Shown: positions 46,181-55,257, counted from the stretch's first letter. The stretch is 64,000 nucleotides of DNA from Brevundimonas fontaquae (GCF_017086445.1 NZ_CP070968.1:2170001-2234000); one strand, 5' to 3'. A program made the numbers and translations. Notes: a model not told the origin generated them from the letters alone.

Positions 46181-46491
46181 GCCGATCGCCTCCGACTTGT
46201 TGGAGACGGCAAATGCTCACCGAGAGGCATAAGTGCGCCATTCCGGATCACGTGCGGCGCATAAGGAAAACATAAGGGGCGGGTTGTGCGGGCATCGAAC
46301 AGGCGCCTGCGAGCCGCGTGAAGCACCTTATGGAAGTGCCGTCCGACATGCGGGCAGCGTTAAGTTCCGCCTGTCTTCGGACGCGCCAGGTGTCGTAAAA
46401 AGCTTCCGCCAGGAAATGACACGTCCTGGATAAGGCTTGCTATTGCCTCGTCTGCCGTTAGGAACCCGGCTCCCCTGCCTGGAGCCCTGCC
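46181..46491. promoter_or_regulatory. Divergent kdp / Hsp70 control region with CATAAG repeats
   Basis: This 311-base gap holds no gene I can support. It contains GCATAAG (46227-46233), CATAAGG twice in tandem (46260-46266 and 46271-46277, eleven bases apart, one helical turn) and its reverse complement CCTTATG (46326-46332). Tandem sites on one helix face are typical for OmpR-family regulators, so KdpE is the natural candidate. The Hsp70 start at 46492 follows on the other strand. Confidence 0.45.
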
Positions 46492-47811
46492 ATGACGGCG
46501 ACGAAACCGATGACGATCGGGATCGATTTCGGCACGACCAATACGGTCGTGGCCCTGACCGATGCGGACGGCCTCGCCCATCTCGTGACCTTCGACGCGG
46601 TCGAGGCTCAAACGACGACCTTCCGCTCGGCGCTCAGCTTCCAGACCCATCCGGGCGTGGACGGCCAGCCGCCCGAGCGCGTTGTCGAGGCCGGGCCCTG
46701 GGCCATCGCCGCCTATGTCGAGGATCCGCTGGAGACCCGCTTCATCCAGTCGTTCAAGACTTTCGCCGCCAGCGCCGCCTTCACCGAAACCCGGATCGAC
46801 AACAAGCGCTACGCCTTTGAGGATCTGCTGGCCGCCTTCCTGCTGCGCCTGCGCCACCACGCCGGCGACGCCCTGACGGATGCCCCGCCCGCCGTCATCG
46901 TCGGCCGTCCCGTCACCTTTGCGGGCGGCAATCCGGACGAGACCCTGGCCCTGTCGCGCTATCAGACGGCGTTCCAGCGGCTGGGCTTCACCGACATCCG
47001 CTATGCGCACGAGCCGGTCGGCGCCGCCTTCTATTTCGCGCGCCAACTGAAGGCGGACGCGACGGTCCTCGTCGCCGACTTCGGCGGCGGCACCAGCGAC
47101 TTCTCCATCATCCGGTTCGAACATACGCCCAACGGCCTGCGGTCGACGCCGCTGGCCCGCTCGGGCGTCGGCGTGGCGGGCGACGCCTTCGACTACCGGA
47201 TCATCGACCAGCTGGTCTCGCCCGAATTGGGCAAGGGCGGTCTGTACAGCTCCGTTGGCAAACAACTGCCGATTCCCCAGCGGTATTATTCCGCCTTCGC
47301 CCGCTGGGATCAGCTGGCCCTGCTGCGCGCCTCACGCGACATGCGCGACATCCGCGCCCTGGCCCGCACCGCGCTGGAGCCCGAGAAGATCGAGCGCCTG
47401 ATTGAGGTGCTGGACGACAACCATGGCCATGACCTGTACCGCGCCGTCTCAACGCTGAAGATGGCCTTGTCGGCCGAGGAAACCGCCACCTTCCTGTTCC
47501 AGGCCGGCGGCGTCCATATCGAAAAGCCGGTCGCCCGCGCCGATTTCGAACGCTGGATCGCGCCGGAACTGGCCGCCATCGAGGGCGCGGTGGATCAGGC
47601 GATGGCCCGCAGCGGCCTGGCGCCCGACGCCATCGACCGCGTCTTCCTGACCGGAGGCACCTCCTTCGTGCCGGCCGTGCGGGCGCTTTTCCAGAACCGC
47701 TTCGGCGCAGAGCGGATCGAGACGGGCGGCGAGTTCGAATCCATCGCGGCCGGCCTGGCGCTGATCGGGCGCGAGGCGGATCTGGACCTGTGGAGCGAAA
47801 AGGCGGTCTAG
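46492..47811 (+). CDS. Hsp70-family ATPase, YegD-like
   Basis: A 439-residue protein with an actin/Hsp70 ATPase fold only: phosphate 1 loop IGIDFGTTNTVVAL, phosphate 2 loop VADFGGGTSDFSII and adenosine loop VFLTGGTSFVPAVR. The substrate-binding domain of DnaK is absent. This matches E. coli YegD and similar stand-alone proteins of unknown role. No DnaJ or GrpE partner is nearby. It is divergent from the kdp operon. Confidence 0.9.
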   Translation: MTATKPMTIGIDFGTTNTVVALTDADGLAHLVTFDAVEAQTTTFRSALSFQTHPGVDGQPPERVVEAGPWAIAAYVEDPLETRFIQSFKTFAASAAFTETRIDNKRYAFEDLLAAFLLRLRHHAGDALTDAPPAVIVGRPVTFAGGNPDETLALSRYQTAFQRLGFTDIRYAHEPVGAAFYFARQLKADATVLVADFGGGTSDFSIIRFEHTPNGLRSTPLARSGVGVAGDAFDYRIIDQLVSPELGKGGLYSSVGKQLPIPQRYYSAFARWDQLALLRASRDMRDIRALARTALEPEKIERLIEVLDDNHGHDLYRAVSTLKMALSAEETATFLFQAGGVHIEKPVARADFERWIAPELAAIEGAVDQAMARSGLAPDAIDRVFLTGGTSFVPAVRALFQNRFGAERIETGGEFESIAAGLALIGREADLDLWSEKAV

Positions 47812-47831
47812 GTCGGAAGCCCCCTTCCATC

Positions 47832-47959
47832 GTCATTCCGGGGCGTCCGCAGGACGAACCCGGAACCCAGGGGGACACCGCCGCCGCCTGACGCGGCACG
47901 AGCCGTGATGCGCACTCCTGGCTTCCGGGTTCTTCGGGACGCTCAGCCCCGGAATGACA
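47832..47959. repeat. Long imperfect inverted repeat (palindromic repeat element)
   Basis: Between the convergent Hsp70 and acyl-CoA dehydrogenase genes, the arm at 47832-47870 (GTCATTCCGGGGC ... AACCCGGAACCCAGG) pairs with the arm at 47919-47959 read backwards (TGTCATTCCGGGGC ... AACCCGGAAGCCAGG). The loop is about 48 bases. Elements with GTCATTCCGGGGC arms are common dispersed repeats in alphaproteobacteria. No other copy is seen in this window. It may fold as a bidirectional terminator. Confidence 0.75.
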
Positions 47960-47982
47960 GCGACTTCGATTAGACGCCGACC

Positions 47983-49101
47983 CTAGAATCCTTGCGCCCG
48001 CGCCACCCGTTCGGCGTGGAAGCCAGCATCGCCCAGCAGTTCGTTCAGGACCCGCACCCGCTTCATGAACAGGCCGACGTCGAATTCGTCGGTCATGCCG
48101 ACGCCGCCATGCATCTGGACCGCCTCCTGCACCGCCAGCTCGGCGACCCGCCCGGCCTTGGCCTTGGCGATGGAGGCGGCCAGCGGCGCGTCCTCGCGCC
48201 CCTCGTCGAGGGCGATCTGGGCGCCGATCGTCGCCGCGCGCGCAAGCTCCAGCTCCGAGAACAGATGCGCAGCGCGGTGTTGCAGCGCCTGGAACTCGCC
48301 GATCAGCTTTCCGAACTGTTTGCGGGTCCGCAGGTAATCCATCGTCGTCTTGAACGCTTGATCGCCGGCGCCCGTCAGGCTGGAGGCCGCGCAGGCCCGC
48401 CCCAGGTTCAGCGCGCCGTCCACCAGCACCTCCCCATCCCCGACCGCGCCGATCACTGCATCGGCGTCGAGCGCCACATCGCTCAGCGTGATCCGCGCCG
48501 CATTGTGCGCGTCCACCATCACCGTGCGCTCGACCGCGACGCCCGCCGTCGCCGGATCGACCAGGAACAGCGTCGTGCCCTCGTCCGCCGTGGCGACCAC
48601 GATCAGGGCGTCCGCCACATGGCCGTCCAGCACAAAGGCCTTGGCGCCGTTCAGCTTGAAGCCGTTGCCCGCCCGCTCGGCCCTCGTGGTGATCCGCGAC
48701 GGCGCGTGTTTCGCGCCCTCGTCCACCGCCAGCGACAGGATCGCCTCGCCCGCCGCGATCCTGGGCAGCCAGGCCTGCTGCACCTGCGATCCGCCGTCGA
48801 TCAGCACCTTGGCCGACAGGATCGACGAGCCGAGATACGGCGACGGCGTCAGGGTGCGTCCCAGGCTCTCGGCGATCACCCCGGCCTCGACCGCGCCCAG
48901 CCCCATGCCGCCCAGCGCCTCGGGGATGATGACGCCGGCGAAACCCATCTCGCCAAAGGCCCGCCACAGGTCGCGCGACACGCCGTCGGCGTCCCGCTCG
49001 TCCCGCAGCTTTCTCAGATGCGCGATCGGCGCCTGTTCGATCAGGAAGCCGTCGGCGGCGTCCTGCAACATCGTCTGTTCTTCGGTCAGGATCAGCGGCA
49101 T
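47983..49101 (-). CDS. Acyl-CoA dehydrogenase, smaller partner
   Basis: A 372-residue FAD-dependent dehydrogenase. It begins MPLILTEEQTMLQDAADGFL, has the substrate/FAD region (LSLAVDEGAKH, where the usual TEP-type loop is altered) and ends with the QMHGGVGMTDEFDVGLFMKR motif. The central region is reduced compared with classic enzymes. It follows the 393-residue dehydrogenase by four bases, so the two likely form a heteromer like PimC/PimD or FadE28/29-type enzymes that act on dicarboxyl, branched or ring-derived acyl-CoAs. Confidence 0.9.
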   Translation of the reverse strand: MPLILTEEQTMLQDAADGFLIEQAPIAHLRKLRDERDADGVSRDLWRAFGEMGFAGVIIPEALGGMGLGAVEAGVIAESLGRTLTPSPYLGSSILSAKVLIDGGSQVQQAWLPRIAAGEAILSLAVDEGAKHAPSRITTRAERAGNGFKLNGAKAFVLDGHVADALIVVATADEGTTLFLVDPATAGVAVERTVMVDAHNAARITLSDVALDADAVIGAVGDGEVLVDGALNLGRACAASSLTGAGDQAFKTTMDYLRTRKQFGKLIGEFQALQHRAAHLFSELELARAATIGAQIALDEGREDAPLAASIAKAKAGRVAELAVQEAVQMHGGVGMTDEFDVGLFMKRVRVLNELLGDAGFHAERVARAQGF

Positions 49102-49105
49102 CGTC

Positions 49106-50287
49106 TCACGCTCCCGGCAGTTGCAGCAGGTGTTTGGCGATGATGTTCAACTGAACCTCGCTGGTGCCGCCCTCGATGGAGTTGGCCTTGGTCCGCAGCC
49201 AGTCGCGCGCCGCCTTGCCGTCATGCGACCGCTCGCCCTCCCATTCCAGCGCATCGGCCCCGCCCGCCGCCATCAGCAGTTCATGACGCCGCTTGTTCAG
49301 CTCGGAGCCATAGTATTTCAGCATGGAGGCGATGGCCGGGTGCGCCTGTTTGGCCTTCACCTGATCGCCGACCCGTTCCATCGCCAGACGGAAGGCGGCG
49401 GCGTCGATCTCCAGGTCCGCGATACGCGCGCGGAGCATCGGCTCGTCCAGCCGCCCCGCCTCATCGGCGCCGATGGCGTCCAGCACCACCTGCCCCACAG
49501 GCCGCCCGCCGCCGACCTCGCCCATCGCGCCGATCATGGTCCGCTCGTGCGCCAGCAGATATTTGGCCACGTCCCAGCCCCGGTTCAGCGTCCCGACCAG
49601 GTTTTCCTTCTCCACCCGGACATCGTCGAAGAAGGTTTCGCAGAAGGGCGACTTGCCTGAAATCAGGGTGATCGGCCGCGTCGTCACGCCCGGCGTCTTC
49701 ATGTCGAACAGCACGAAGCTGATGCCCAGATGTTTGGGCGCCTCAGGGTCCGTGCGCACCAGGCAGAAGATCCAGTCGGCCTTGTCGGCGTAGGAGGTCC
49801 AGATTTTCTGGCCGTTGACGATCCAGTGGTCGCCCTTGTCGTCTGCCTTCGTCTGGATCGAGGCCAGGTCCGACCCCGCGCCCGGCTCGGAATAGCCCTG
49901 GCACCAGCGGATCTCGCCGCGCACGATCTCCGGCAGGAAGCGTTTCTTCTGCTCTTCGGTCCCAAAGGCCAGCAGCGCCGGGCCCAGCATCCAGACGCCG
50001 AAACTGGCCAGGGCCGGTTGGGCCTTGATGCGGCGCAGTTCGGAGGCCAGCACCTTGGCCTCCTCGCGACTGAGGCCGCCTCCGCCGTATTCCGCCGGCC
50101 ATTCCGGCGCCGTCCAGCCCCGCGCGCCCATCCGCTCCAGCCACAGCTTGTGCGCCGGGGTCTTGAAGGTGGGATTTCGCCCGCCCCAGATCATCTCGTC
50201 GTCGGCCATCGGCCCGCGACATTCGGCCGGGCAGTTCGCCTCCAGCCAGGCGCGCGTCTCGGCGCGGAATTGCTCCAGATCGGTCAT
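49106..50287 (-). CDS. Acyl-CoA dehydrogenase, larger partner
   Basis: A 393-residue dehydrogenase with intact FAD motifs: WCQGYSEPGAGSDLASIQT (the SEPxAGSD loop), WIVNGQKIWTSYADKADW and the C-terminal SIEGGTSEVQLNIIAKHLL. It oxidises an acyl-CoA thioester between C2 and C3. It is the first gene of a pair with the smaller homologue. A 15-base palindrome lies 121-135 bases upstream and overlaps the rodA stop. Confidence 0.93.
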   Translation of the reverse strand: MTDLEQFRAETRAWLEANCPAECRGPMADDEMIWGGRNPTFKTPAHKLWLERMGARGWTAPEWPAEYGGGGLSREEAKVLASELRRIKAQPALASFGVWMLGPALLAFGTEEQKKRFLPEIVRGEIRWCQGYSEPGAGSDLASIQTKADDKGDHWIVNGQKIWTSYADKADWIFCLVRTDPEAPKHLGISFVLFDMKTPGVTTRPITLISGKSPFCETFFDDVRVEKENLVGTLNRGWDVAKYLLAHERTMIGAMGEVGGGRPVGQVVLDAIGADEAGRLDEPMLRARIADLEIDAAAFRLAMERVGDQVKAKQAHPAIASMLKYYGSELNKRRHELLMAAGGADALEWEGERSHDGKAARDWLRTKANSIEGGTSEVQLNIIAKHLLQLPGA

Positions 50288-50407
50288 TCCTCGTCTCCCA
50301 TGGCGTGCGTCGCTGATCGGTCGAAACTGATGCGAGACATCGTTGGGAATGACCTTATCCAGGAAATCCCCGCCTTAGAAAGCGAAACCTGAATGCCGAT
50401 CACTTAG

Positions 50408-50422
50408 CTGACGTAACGTCAG
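50408..50422. promoter_or_regulatory. Palindromic operator candidate ahead of the acyl-CoA dehydrogenases
   Basis: CTGACGT-a-ACGTCAG is a perfect 7+1+7 inverted repeat at 50408-50422. It overlaps the rodA stop codon (50419-50421) and lies 121 bases upstream of the first acyl-CoA dehydrogenase start. It has the TGACGT..ACGTCA form seen for several TetR-type regulators of acyl-CoA catabolism. No regulator gene is in the window. It could also simply be a weak hairpin. Confidence 0.4.
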
Positions 50423-51573
50423 ATCAGGCCGTGACCCTTGGGCAGTTCGGCATAGCGGTGAACCCGCGTCGCCATCACCAGACCGAAACCGATCATGACG
50501 GTCAGCATGACGGTGCCGCCATAGGACAAGAGCGGCATCGGCACGCCCACGACCGGCGCCAGCCCCATCACCATCGCCCCGTTGATCAGCACATAGAGCG
50601 CGAATGTCGCCGTCACGCCCGACGCCGCCAATCGCCCGAAGTGACTGTGCGACAGCGAGGCGATCCTCAATGAGATCAGGATGATGGCGGCATAGGAGGC
50701 CAGAAGCGTGAAGGTGCCCACGAAGCCGAACTCCTCGGCGAAAGCGGCGAAGATGAAGTCGGTCTGGCGTTCGGGCAGGAACTCCAGCTGGCTCTGGCTG
50801 CCCAGGCCGAACCCGCGCCCCAGCGGCCCGCCGGAACCCATGGCGATCTTGGACTGCACGATCTGATAGCCCTTGTCCGACATGTCGGCCTCGGGGTTCA
50901 GGAAGGTCAGCACCCGGTGACGCTGATAGTCATGCATGCCGAACATCACATAGGGCGGCACCAGCACGGCGGCGGCGATGATCAGCGGCAGGATGATCCG
51001 CCAGCTCAGTCCGGCGACGAACATGATCGCCGCGCCCGTCAAACCGATCAGCATGGCCGATCCCAGGTCCGGCTGGTGCGCGACCAGCAAGAACGGCAAG
51101 CCGATGATCCCGACCGGGAAGATCAGCTTCCAATGGAAACTCGCCTCCTTGGCCGATGCGCCGTGATACCAACGCGCCAAGGCCAGCACGACGCCGATCT
51201 TCATGATCTCGGACGGCTGAATGCGGGTGAAGCCCAGGTCCAGCCATCGCGTGGCGCCCAAGGCCGTATAGCCAAGCGGCGTCTCCACCAGCGCCAGCAT
51301 GAACAGCGCCATCCCGTAAATGGGATAGGCCAGGGCGAACCAGTAGCGGATGCTGATCAGCGACAGCATCAGCATCAGCGCCAGACACATGCCGAACCGG
51401 ATCAGGTGCTTCATCGCCCAGGGCGACCACGATCCGCCGGCCACCGAATACAGCATCAGGGCGCCGGTGCCGGACACAACGCACAGCAAGGCCGTCAGCC
51501 GCCAGTCGATCTGGCCGAGCTTGGTCGAGACGCGTTCGCGCTCGCCGGGACGTGACAGGGCCGAGGCGGTCAA
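50419..51573 (-). CDS. rodA: Rod-shape glycosyltransferase RodA
   Basis: A 384-residue SEDS polymerase with about ten spans that joins lipid II into glycan strands during cell elongation. SEDS markers are visible: AHQPDLGSAMLIG, the loop QSQLEFLPERQTDFIFAAFAEE split around the conserved Glu, and VMGLAPVVGVPMPLLSYGG. Its ATG overlaps the mrdA stop by four bases; a GTG at 51531 (VSTKLGQIDWR) is an alternative. It works with PBP2 from the gene just upstream. Confidence 0.97.
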   Translation of the reverse strand: MTASALSRPGERERVSTKLGQIDWRLTALLCVVSGTGALMLYSVAGGSWSPWAMKHLIRFGMCLALMLMLSLISIRYWFALAYPIYGMALFMLALVETPLGYTALGATRWLDLGFTRIQPSEIMKIGVVLALARWYHGASAKEASFHWKLIFPVGIIGLPFLLVAHQPDLGSAMLIGLTGAAIMFVAGLSWRIILPLIIAAAVLVPPYVMFGMHDYQRHRVLTFLNPEADMSDKGYQIVQSKIAMGSGGPLGRGFGLGSQSQLEFLPERQTDFIFAAFAEEFGFVGTFTLLASYAAIILISLRIASLSHSHFGRLAASGVTATFALYVLINGAMVMGLAPVVGVPMPLLSYGGTVMLTVMIGFGLVMATRVHRYAELPKGHGLI

Positions 51574-53600
51574 CGGCCGGGCTCGGACAGATAGGGACGC
51601 GGCCCGCTGGTCGCAGACGGCGCGGGGCGGCTCGGCTGCGGCGGGGCCACAACATCGGGCTCGGGCGCGGCGCCGACCACGCCGTCCTCTACGATGGCGT
51701 CACCAGTGGGTTCGGGCGGCAGCGGCCGTTCGATGCGCGCTCGCATGTCCGGATCCTTGAGCAGCACAGTGCGCATCACTTCACGCGCGCGCGGCGCGCC
51801 GGCGGTCGCTCCGCCCTTGCCCCCGTGTTCGACGATGATGGCGACCGCATATCGCGGCGCATCCACCGGAGCGAAGGCCACGAACAGGTTGTGGTCCTTC
51901 AGCGCCCAGATATTGCTCTTGCGCGAGCCGGAGCCGTAGTTCCGGACCTGGGCCGTGCCAGTCTTGCCGGCCATCTGTATGTCGCCCAGGCCCAACTGGC
52001 TCTGGCGATAGGCGGTGCCGGATCGGTCATTGGCCACGGCGATCATGCCTTGGCGCACATATTCGACGTGGGCCGGATCGAACGGCAGGTCCGGCGCCTC
52101 GGCCCCGCTGGGCTGTTCGACGCCGCCGATGGACTTGATCAGGCGCGGTTGAAGCTGCTTCTTCCCGTTCGCCAGCCGCGAGGTCATGACCGCCAGCTGC
52201 AGGGCGTTCACCGTGATCGCGCCCTGCCCGATGGCGACCGAGGTCGTCTCCCCCGGATGCCAGACCGGATCGCGCGGGAAGGTCCGCGCCTTCCATTCCG
52301 TGGACGGCAACAGGCCTTTGCGCTGGTTGCCGACGCCGATGTCGAACTCGTGCTCGAAGCCCAGCGCCAGCCCCGCCTTGCGGATATTGTCCACGCCCGC
52401 ACGGTTGCACATGGCGTAGAAATAGACGTCGCACGAGTTCTTGATCGCATTGTGCATGTTCTGGGTGCCATGCCGCCCCCAGCATCGCTGCACCCGGTTG
52501 CCGGTGCGATACGCGCCGCTGCAGAAGACCGTCTGATTCGGATCGACACCCGCCTCCAGCAAGGCCAGGGCCGTCGTCGGCTTGAAGGTCGATCCCGGCG
52601 GGAAGGTGCCGTTCAGCGTCTTGTCCAGCAGCGGCTTGCGCTCATAATCGGCCAAAGCGCGATAGGTCTTGCTCGGCACGCCGCCGACGAACAGATTGGG
52701 ATCGAACGACGGCGCAGACATCATGCACAGGATGTCGCCGTTGCGCACATCCATGACCACACAGGCGCCCGACTCGTCGCCGAACACCTCCAGCGCCCGG
52801 TTCTGAACGTCGGCGTCCAGCGTCAAGATAACTTCCTTGCCGGGCACAGCGGGCCGCGATCCCCCGATGTCTTCGGCGACCACCCGTCCGCGCGCATCCA
52901 CCTCGACCCGGTTGCCGCCAGGCTCGCCGCGCAGCGACGCATCCAGCGCCTTTTCGACGCCCTGACGGCCGATGCGGAAGCTGGGATTGAACAGCAGGGC
53001 CGGCGGCTGCTCGCCCTTGTCGCGGATCGCCTTGACGTCCCGGTCCGACACCTTGGCCACATAGCCGATGACGTGGGCGAATGCTCCGCCGAAGGGGTAG
53101 TAGCGCGCCTCGTTCATATCGACCATCACGCCGGGCAGTTCGTTGGCGTACTGATTGACCTTGGCGAATTCTTCCCAGGTCAGGTCACTCTTGACCGGCA
53201 CCGGGTTGAACTTGGACGCCGCATTCACGTCGCGGATGATGGCGCGCCGCCGCTCCAGCGTGTCGGGCAGCACACGCCCCAGAAGATCCAGCGTCTGGTC
53301 CAGATCCTTGGTTTCGTCGCGCACCACCAGCACCCGGAAACTGGGGCGATTGCCGGCGATGACGACGCCGTTGCGGTCCTTGATCAGGCCGCGCGGCGGC
53401 GGGACCATGCGGAAGTTGAACTGGTTCTGCGACGACAGGGTCGCATATTCCTGAGCCTGAACGACCTGCAGCTGACCCAGCCGTCCGATCAGCGCGGTGA
53501 TCCCCAGAGCCGTCGCCCCGCCCAGCACGAAGGTGCGCCGCAGGAAGGACCCCTGACGCTCATTCACATCGGCAAAGAAGATGGAGGGCTCGCCGCTCAT
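51570..53600 (-). CDS. mrdA: Penicillin-binding protein 2 (PBP2)
   Basis: A 676-residue class B transpeptidase. One N-terminal membrane span is followed by the dimerisation/pedestal region (PPPRGLIKDRNGVVIAGN) and the catalytic domain, with S337-T-F-K340 as active-site SxxK, SCD in KNSCDVYFY, and KTG in MAGKTGTAQVR. The Pro-rich C-terminal tail is about 60 residues. It crosslinks peptidoglycan with RodA in the elongasome. Confidence 0.97.
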   Translation of the reverse strand: MSGEPSIFFADVNERQGSFLRRTFVLGGATALGITALIGRLGQLQVVQAQEYATLSSQNQFNFRMVPPPRGLIKDRNGVVIAGNRPSFRVLVVRDETKDLDQTLDLLGRVLPDTLERRRAIIRDVNAASKFNPVPVKSDLTWEEFAKVNQYANELPGVMVDMNEARYYPFGGAFAHVIGYVAKVSDRDVKAIRDKGEQPPALLFNPSFRIGRQGVEKALDASLRGEPGGNRVEVDARGRVVAEDIGGSRPAVPGKEVILTLDADVQNRALEVFGDESGACVVMDVRNGDILCMMSAPSFDPNLFVGGVPSKTYRALADYERKPLLDKTLNGTFPPGSTFKPTTALALLEAGVDPNQTVFCSGAYRTGNRVQRCWGRHGTQNMHNAIKNSCDVYFYAMCNRAGVDNIRKAGLALGFEHEFDIGVGNQRKGLLPSTEWKARTFPRDPVWHPGETTSVAIGQGAITVNALQLAVMTSRLANGKKQLQPRLIKSIGGVEQPSGAEAPDLPFDPAHVEYVRQGMIAVANDRSGTAYRQSQLGLGDIQMAGKTGTAQVRNYGSGSRKSNIWALKDHNLFVAFAPVDAPRYAVAIIVEHGGKGGATAGAPRAREVMRTVLLKDPDMRARIERPLPPEPTGDAIVEDGVVGAAPEPDVVAPPQPSRPAPSATSGPRPYLSEPGR

Positions 53601-54115
53601 CGGAACCGAATATCTCCGTCGTCGAATCGCTCAAGCATCCAGTTGGCGATCGGAAACAGCAGCAGCGTCGGCACGACCTGTCCGACCATCGGCAGGATCG
53701 CCGGTGCGTTCGCCGCTCGCATCGTCACCACCAGATAGGCCAGAAAAAAGGCGCCCAGCGTGCAGGCGGCGTAGGCTCCAAAGCGGATCAGCCCCTCATG
53801 CCCCGCCAGCAGATTGCGCGACAGCAGCACCGTTCCATAGACGCCCATCAGGCACAGCGCCCACAGGCCAAGCGGCGTATTCCAGAACAGATCCAGGAAC
53901 AGGCCGATCAAAAACAAGACCGCCGGCGCCAGCATCGACGGCCGGATCAAGGGCCAGGCGAAAGCCAGGATCATCGGAATGACCGGCTCGGGCAGATGCA
54001 GACCGAACAGTTGCAGCGGCGTTCCCAGAATGACCGTCGCGGCGAGGACGAGCAGGGCCGGATAGACGATCCACTGAAGAGGTCCGACAACGCGAACCGC
54101 GACGGGCCGTCTCAC
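53597..54115 (-). CDS. mreD: Rod-shape protein MreD
   Basis: A 172-residue polytopic protein with about five spans. It is weakly conserved by sequence, but the position between mreC and mrdA and the four-base overlaps at both ends leave little doubt. It helps place MreC and the elongasome in the inner membrane. Confidence 0.92.
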   Translation of the reverse strand: MRRPVAVRVVGPLQWIVYPALLVLAATVILGTPLQLFGLHLPEPVIPMILAFAWPLIRPSMLAPAVLFLIGLFLDLFWNTPLGLWALCLMGVYGTVLLSRNLLAGHEGLIRFGAYAACTLGAFFLAYLVVTMRAANAPAILPMVGQVVPTLLLFPIANWMLERFDDGDIRFR

Positions 54116-55257
54116 GCGGCGCCTCCCGGGGCGGGTGTCGGCGCAGGGCTTGGCGCAACCGGCGCAGGCGACGGGGCCGAAGCCGCAGGCCTCGGAGACG
54201 TCACGGCCGGACGGGCCGCAGTCGGCGCAGCGGCGGGCGCAGGCGTTGGCGCTGGCGTCGCCGCCGCAGCACGCGCCCGTTCGGCCTGGGCCTGCTGCGC
54301 CGTCGCACGACGGGCGGCAGCGTCACGGATCGCTCCGACCTCGGCGGCGCTCGGCTCCGGCGCCGTCGCCAGGCCTGCGAGCGGCGGCGCATTCAGCGCA
54401 TTCGGGCTGACCAACTGTCCAAAGCTCTGGAACAGCAGGACGCGGACATAGTCGATCGCCCCGTGGTCGCTGAACAGTTTGACCCGCCAGGCGCCGTCCA
54501 CGCCCTTGGCGGCCACGCCGACCGGCAGTCCGCGCGGCAGCCCGCCGCCGTCACCCGAACTCAGAATACGGTCACCCGCCTTGATCGAACCGGATCCGCG
54601 AATGAACTCCAGACGCGGGCTGTCGCCGCCGTCTCCGGTCAGCATGGCGCGCGCATCGGTGCGCTCGATCATCACCGGCGTGCGCGACGCCACATCCGTC
54701 AGCAGCACGACACGGCTGACGCCGCCCGTCACGCCCGTCACCCGACCGACCAGTCCATGTTCCGTCACGACCGGATTGCCGATCCGCACGCCCTTGGCCG
54801 AACCGACGTCGATCAACTTGGCATTGGAGAAGGGACCGCGTGTTTCCGAGATGGCCCGCCCCGTGGCCATGGGCACCGGCGGTTCGGTGCGCAGACCCAG
54901 CAGGGCCTCATAGCGGCCGTTGATGTTCTTTTGGGCGATCGCTTCGTCGCGCCAGCCGCGCAGTTCGGCGATCTCGGCCTTCAGACGGCGGTTCTCGCCG
55001 ATCGCGAAGAAATAGCCGCCGACATAGTCGCGCGCGGCCCCGGCCCAACGCACCGGCGCGGCGAAAACCCCGCCGACCGGCCCGGCCGCCGCTTCGAAAC
55101 CGCCGCGCGCCACGCCCATGGTCGAGCCGCCCTCGGACGTGGTCCGATCGCCAAGCAACAGGACGACCGCACCGATGACAGCCACGACGACGACGACCGC
55201 GGCGGTCCACGCCAGCGGCACCTTGATGTTTTCAAAAGGGCCGTCGCGAAACGCCAC
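54112..55257 (-). CDS. mreC: Rod-shape protein MreC with long Pro/Ala-rich tail
   Basis: A 381-residue elongasome scaffold. One N-terminal span (about 15-35), a coiled-coil region (about 80-110, ENRRLKAEIAELRGW) and two beta domains ending near residue 300 are visible. The remaining 80 residues are low-complexity Ala/Pro, longer than in E. coli. The start is GTG at 55257, with GGAAGG seven bases upstream. Its gap from mreB is 151 bases and holds a CGTGATCACG palindrome (55347-55356). Confidence 0.95.
   Translation of the reverse strand: MAFRDGPFENIKVPLAWTAAVVVVVAVIGAVVLLLGDRTTSEGGSTMGVARGGFEAAAGPVGGVFAAPVRWAGAARDYVGGYFFAIGENRRLKAEIAELRGWRDEAIAQKNINGRYEALLGLRTEPPVPMATGRAISETRGPFSNAKLIDVGSAKGVRIGNPVVTEHGLVGRVTGVTGGVSRVVLLTDVASRTPVMIERTDARAMLTGDGGDSPRLEFIRGSGSIKAGDRILSSGDGGGLPRGLPVGVAAKGVDGAWRVKLFSDHGAIDYVRVLLFQSFGQLVSPNALNAPPLAGLATAPEPSAAEVGAIRDAAARRATAQQAQAERARAAAATPAPTPAPAAAPTAARPAVTSPRPAASAPSPAPVAPSPAPTPAPGGAA

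Noticed and set aside
44034..46232. 732-residue open frame on the plus strand
   Set aside because: It is antisense to kdpB-kdpA-kdpF; composition is Gln/Arg/Gly-rich and no motif is seen.
47201..48967. 588-residue minus-strand frame across Hsp70 and the acyl-CoA dehydrogenase
   Set aside because: It runs through the inverted repeat and is antisense or out of frame to two well-supported genes.
51552..53738. 728-residue plus-strand frame
   Set aside because: It is antisense to mrdA, with shadow-type composition.
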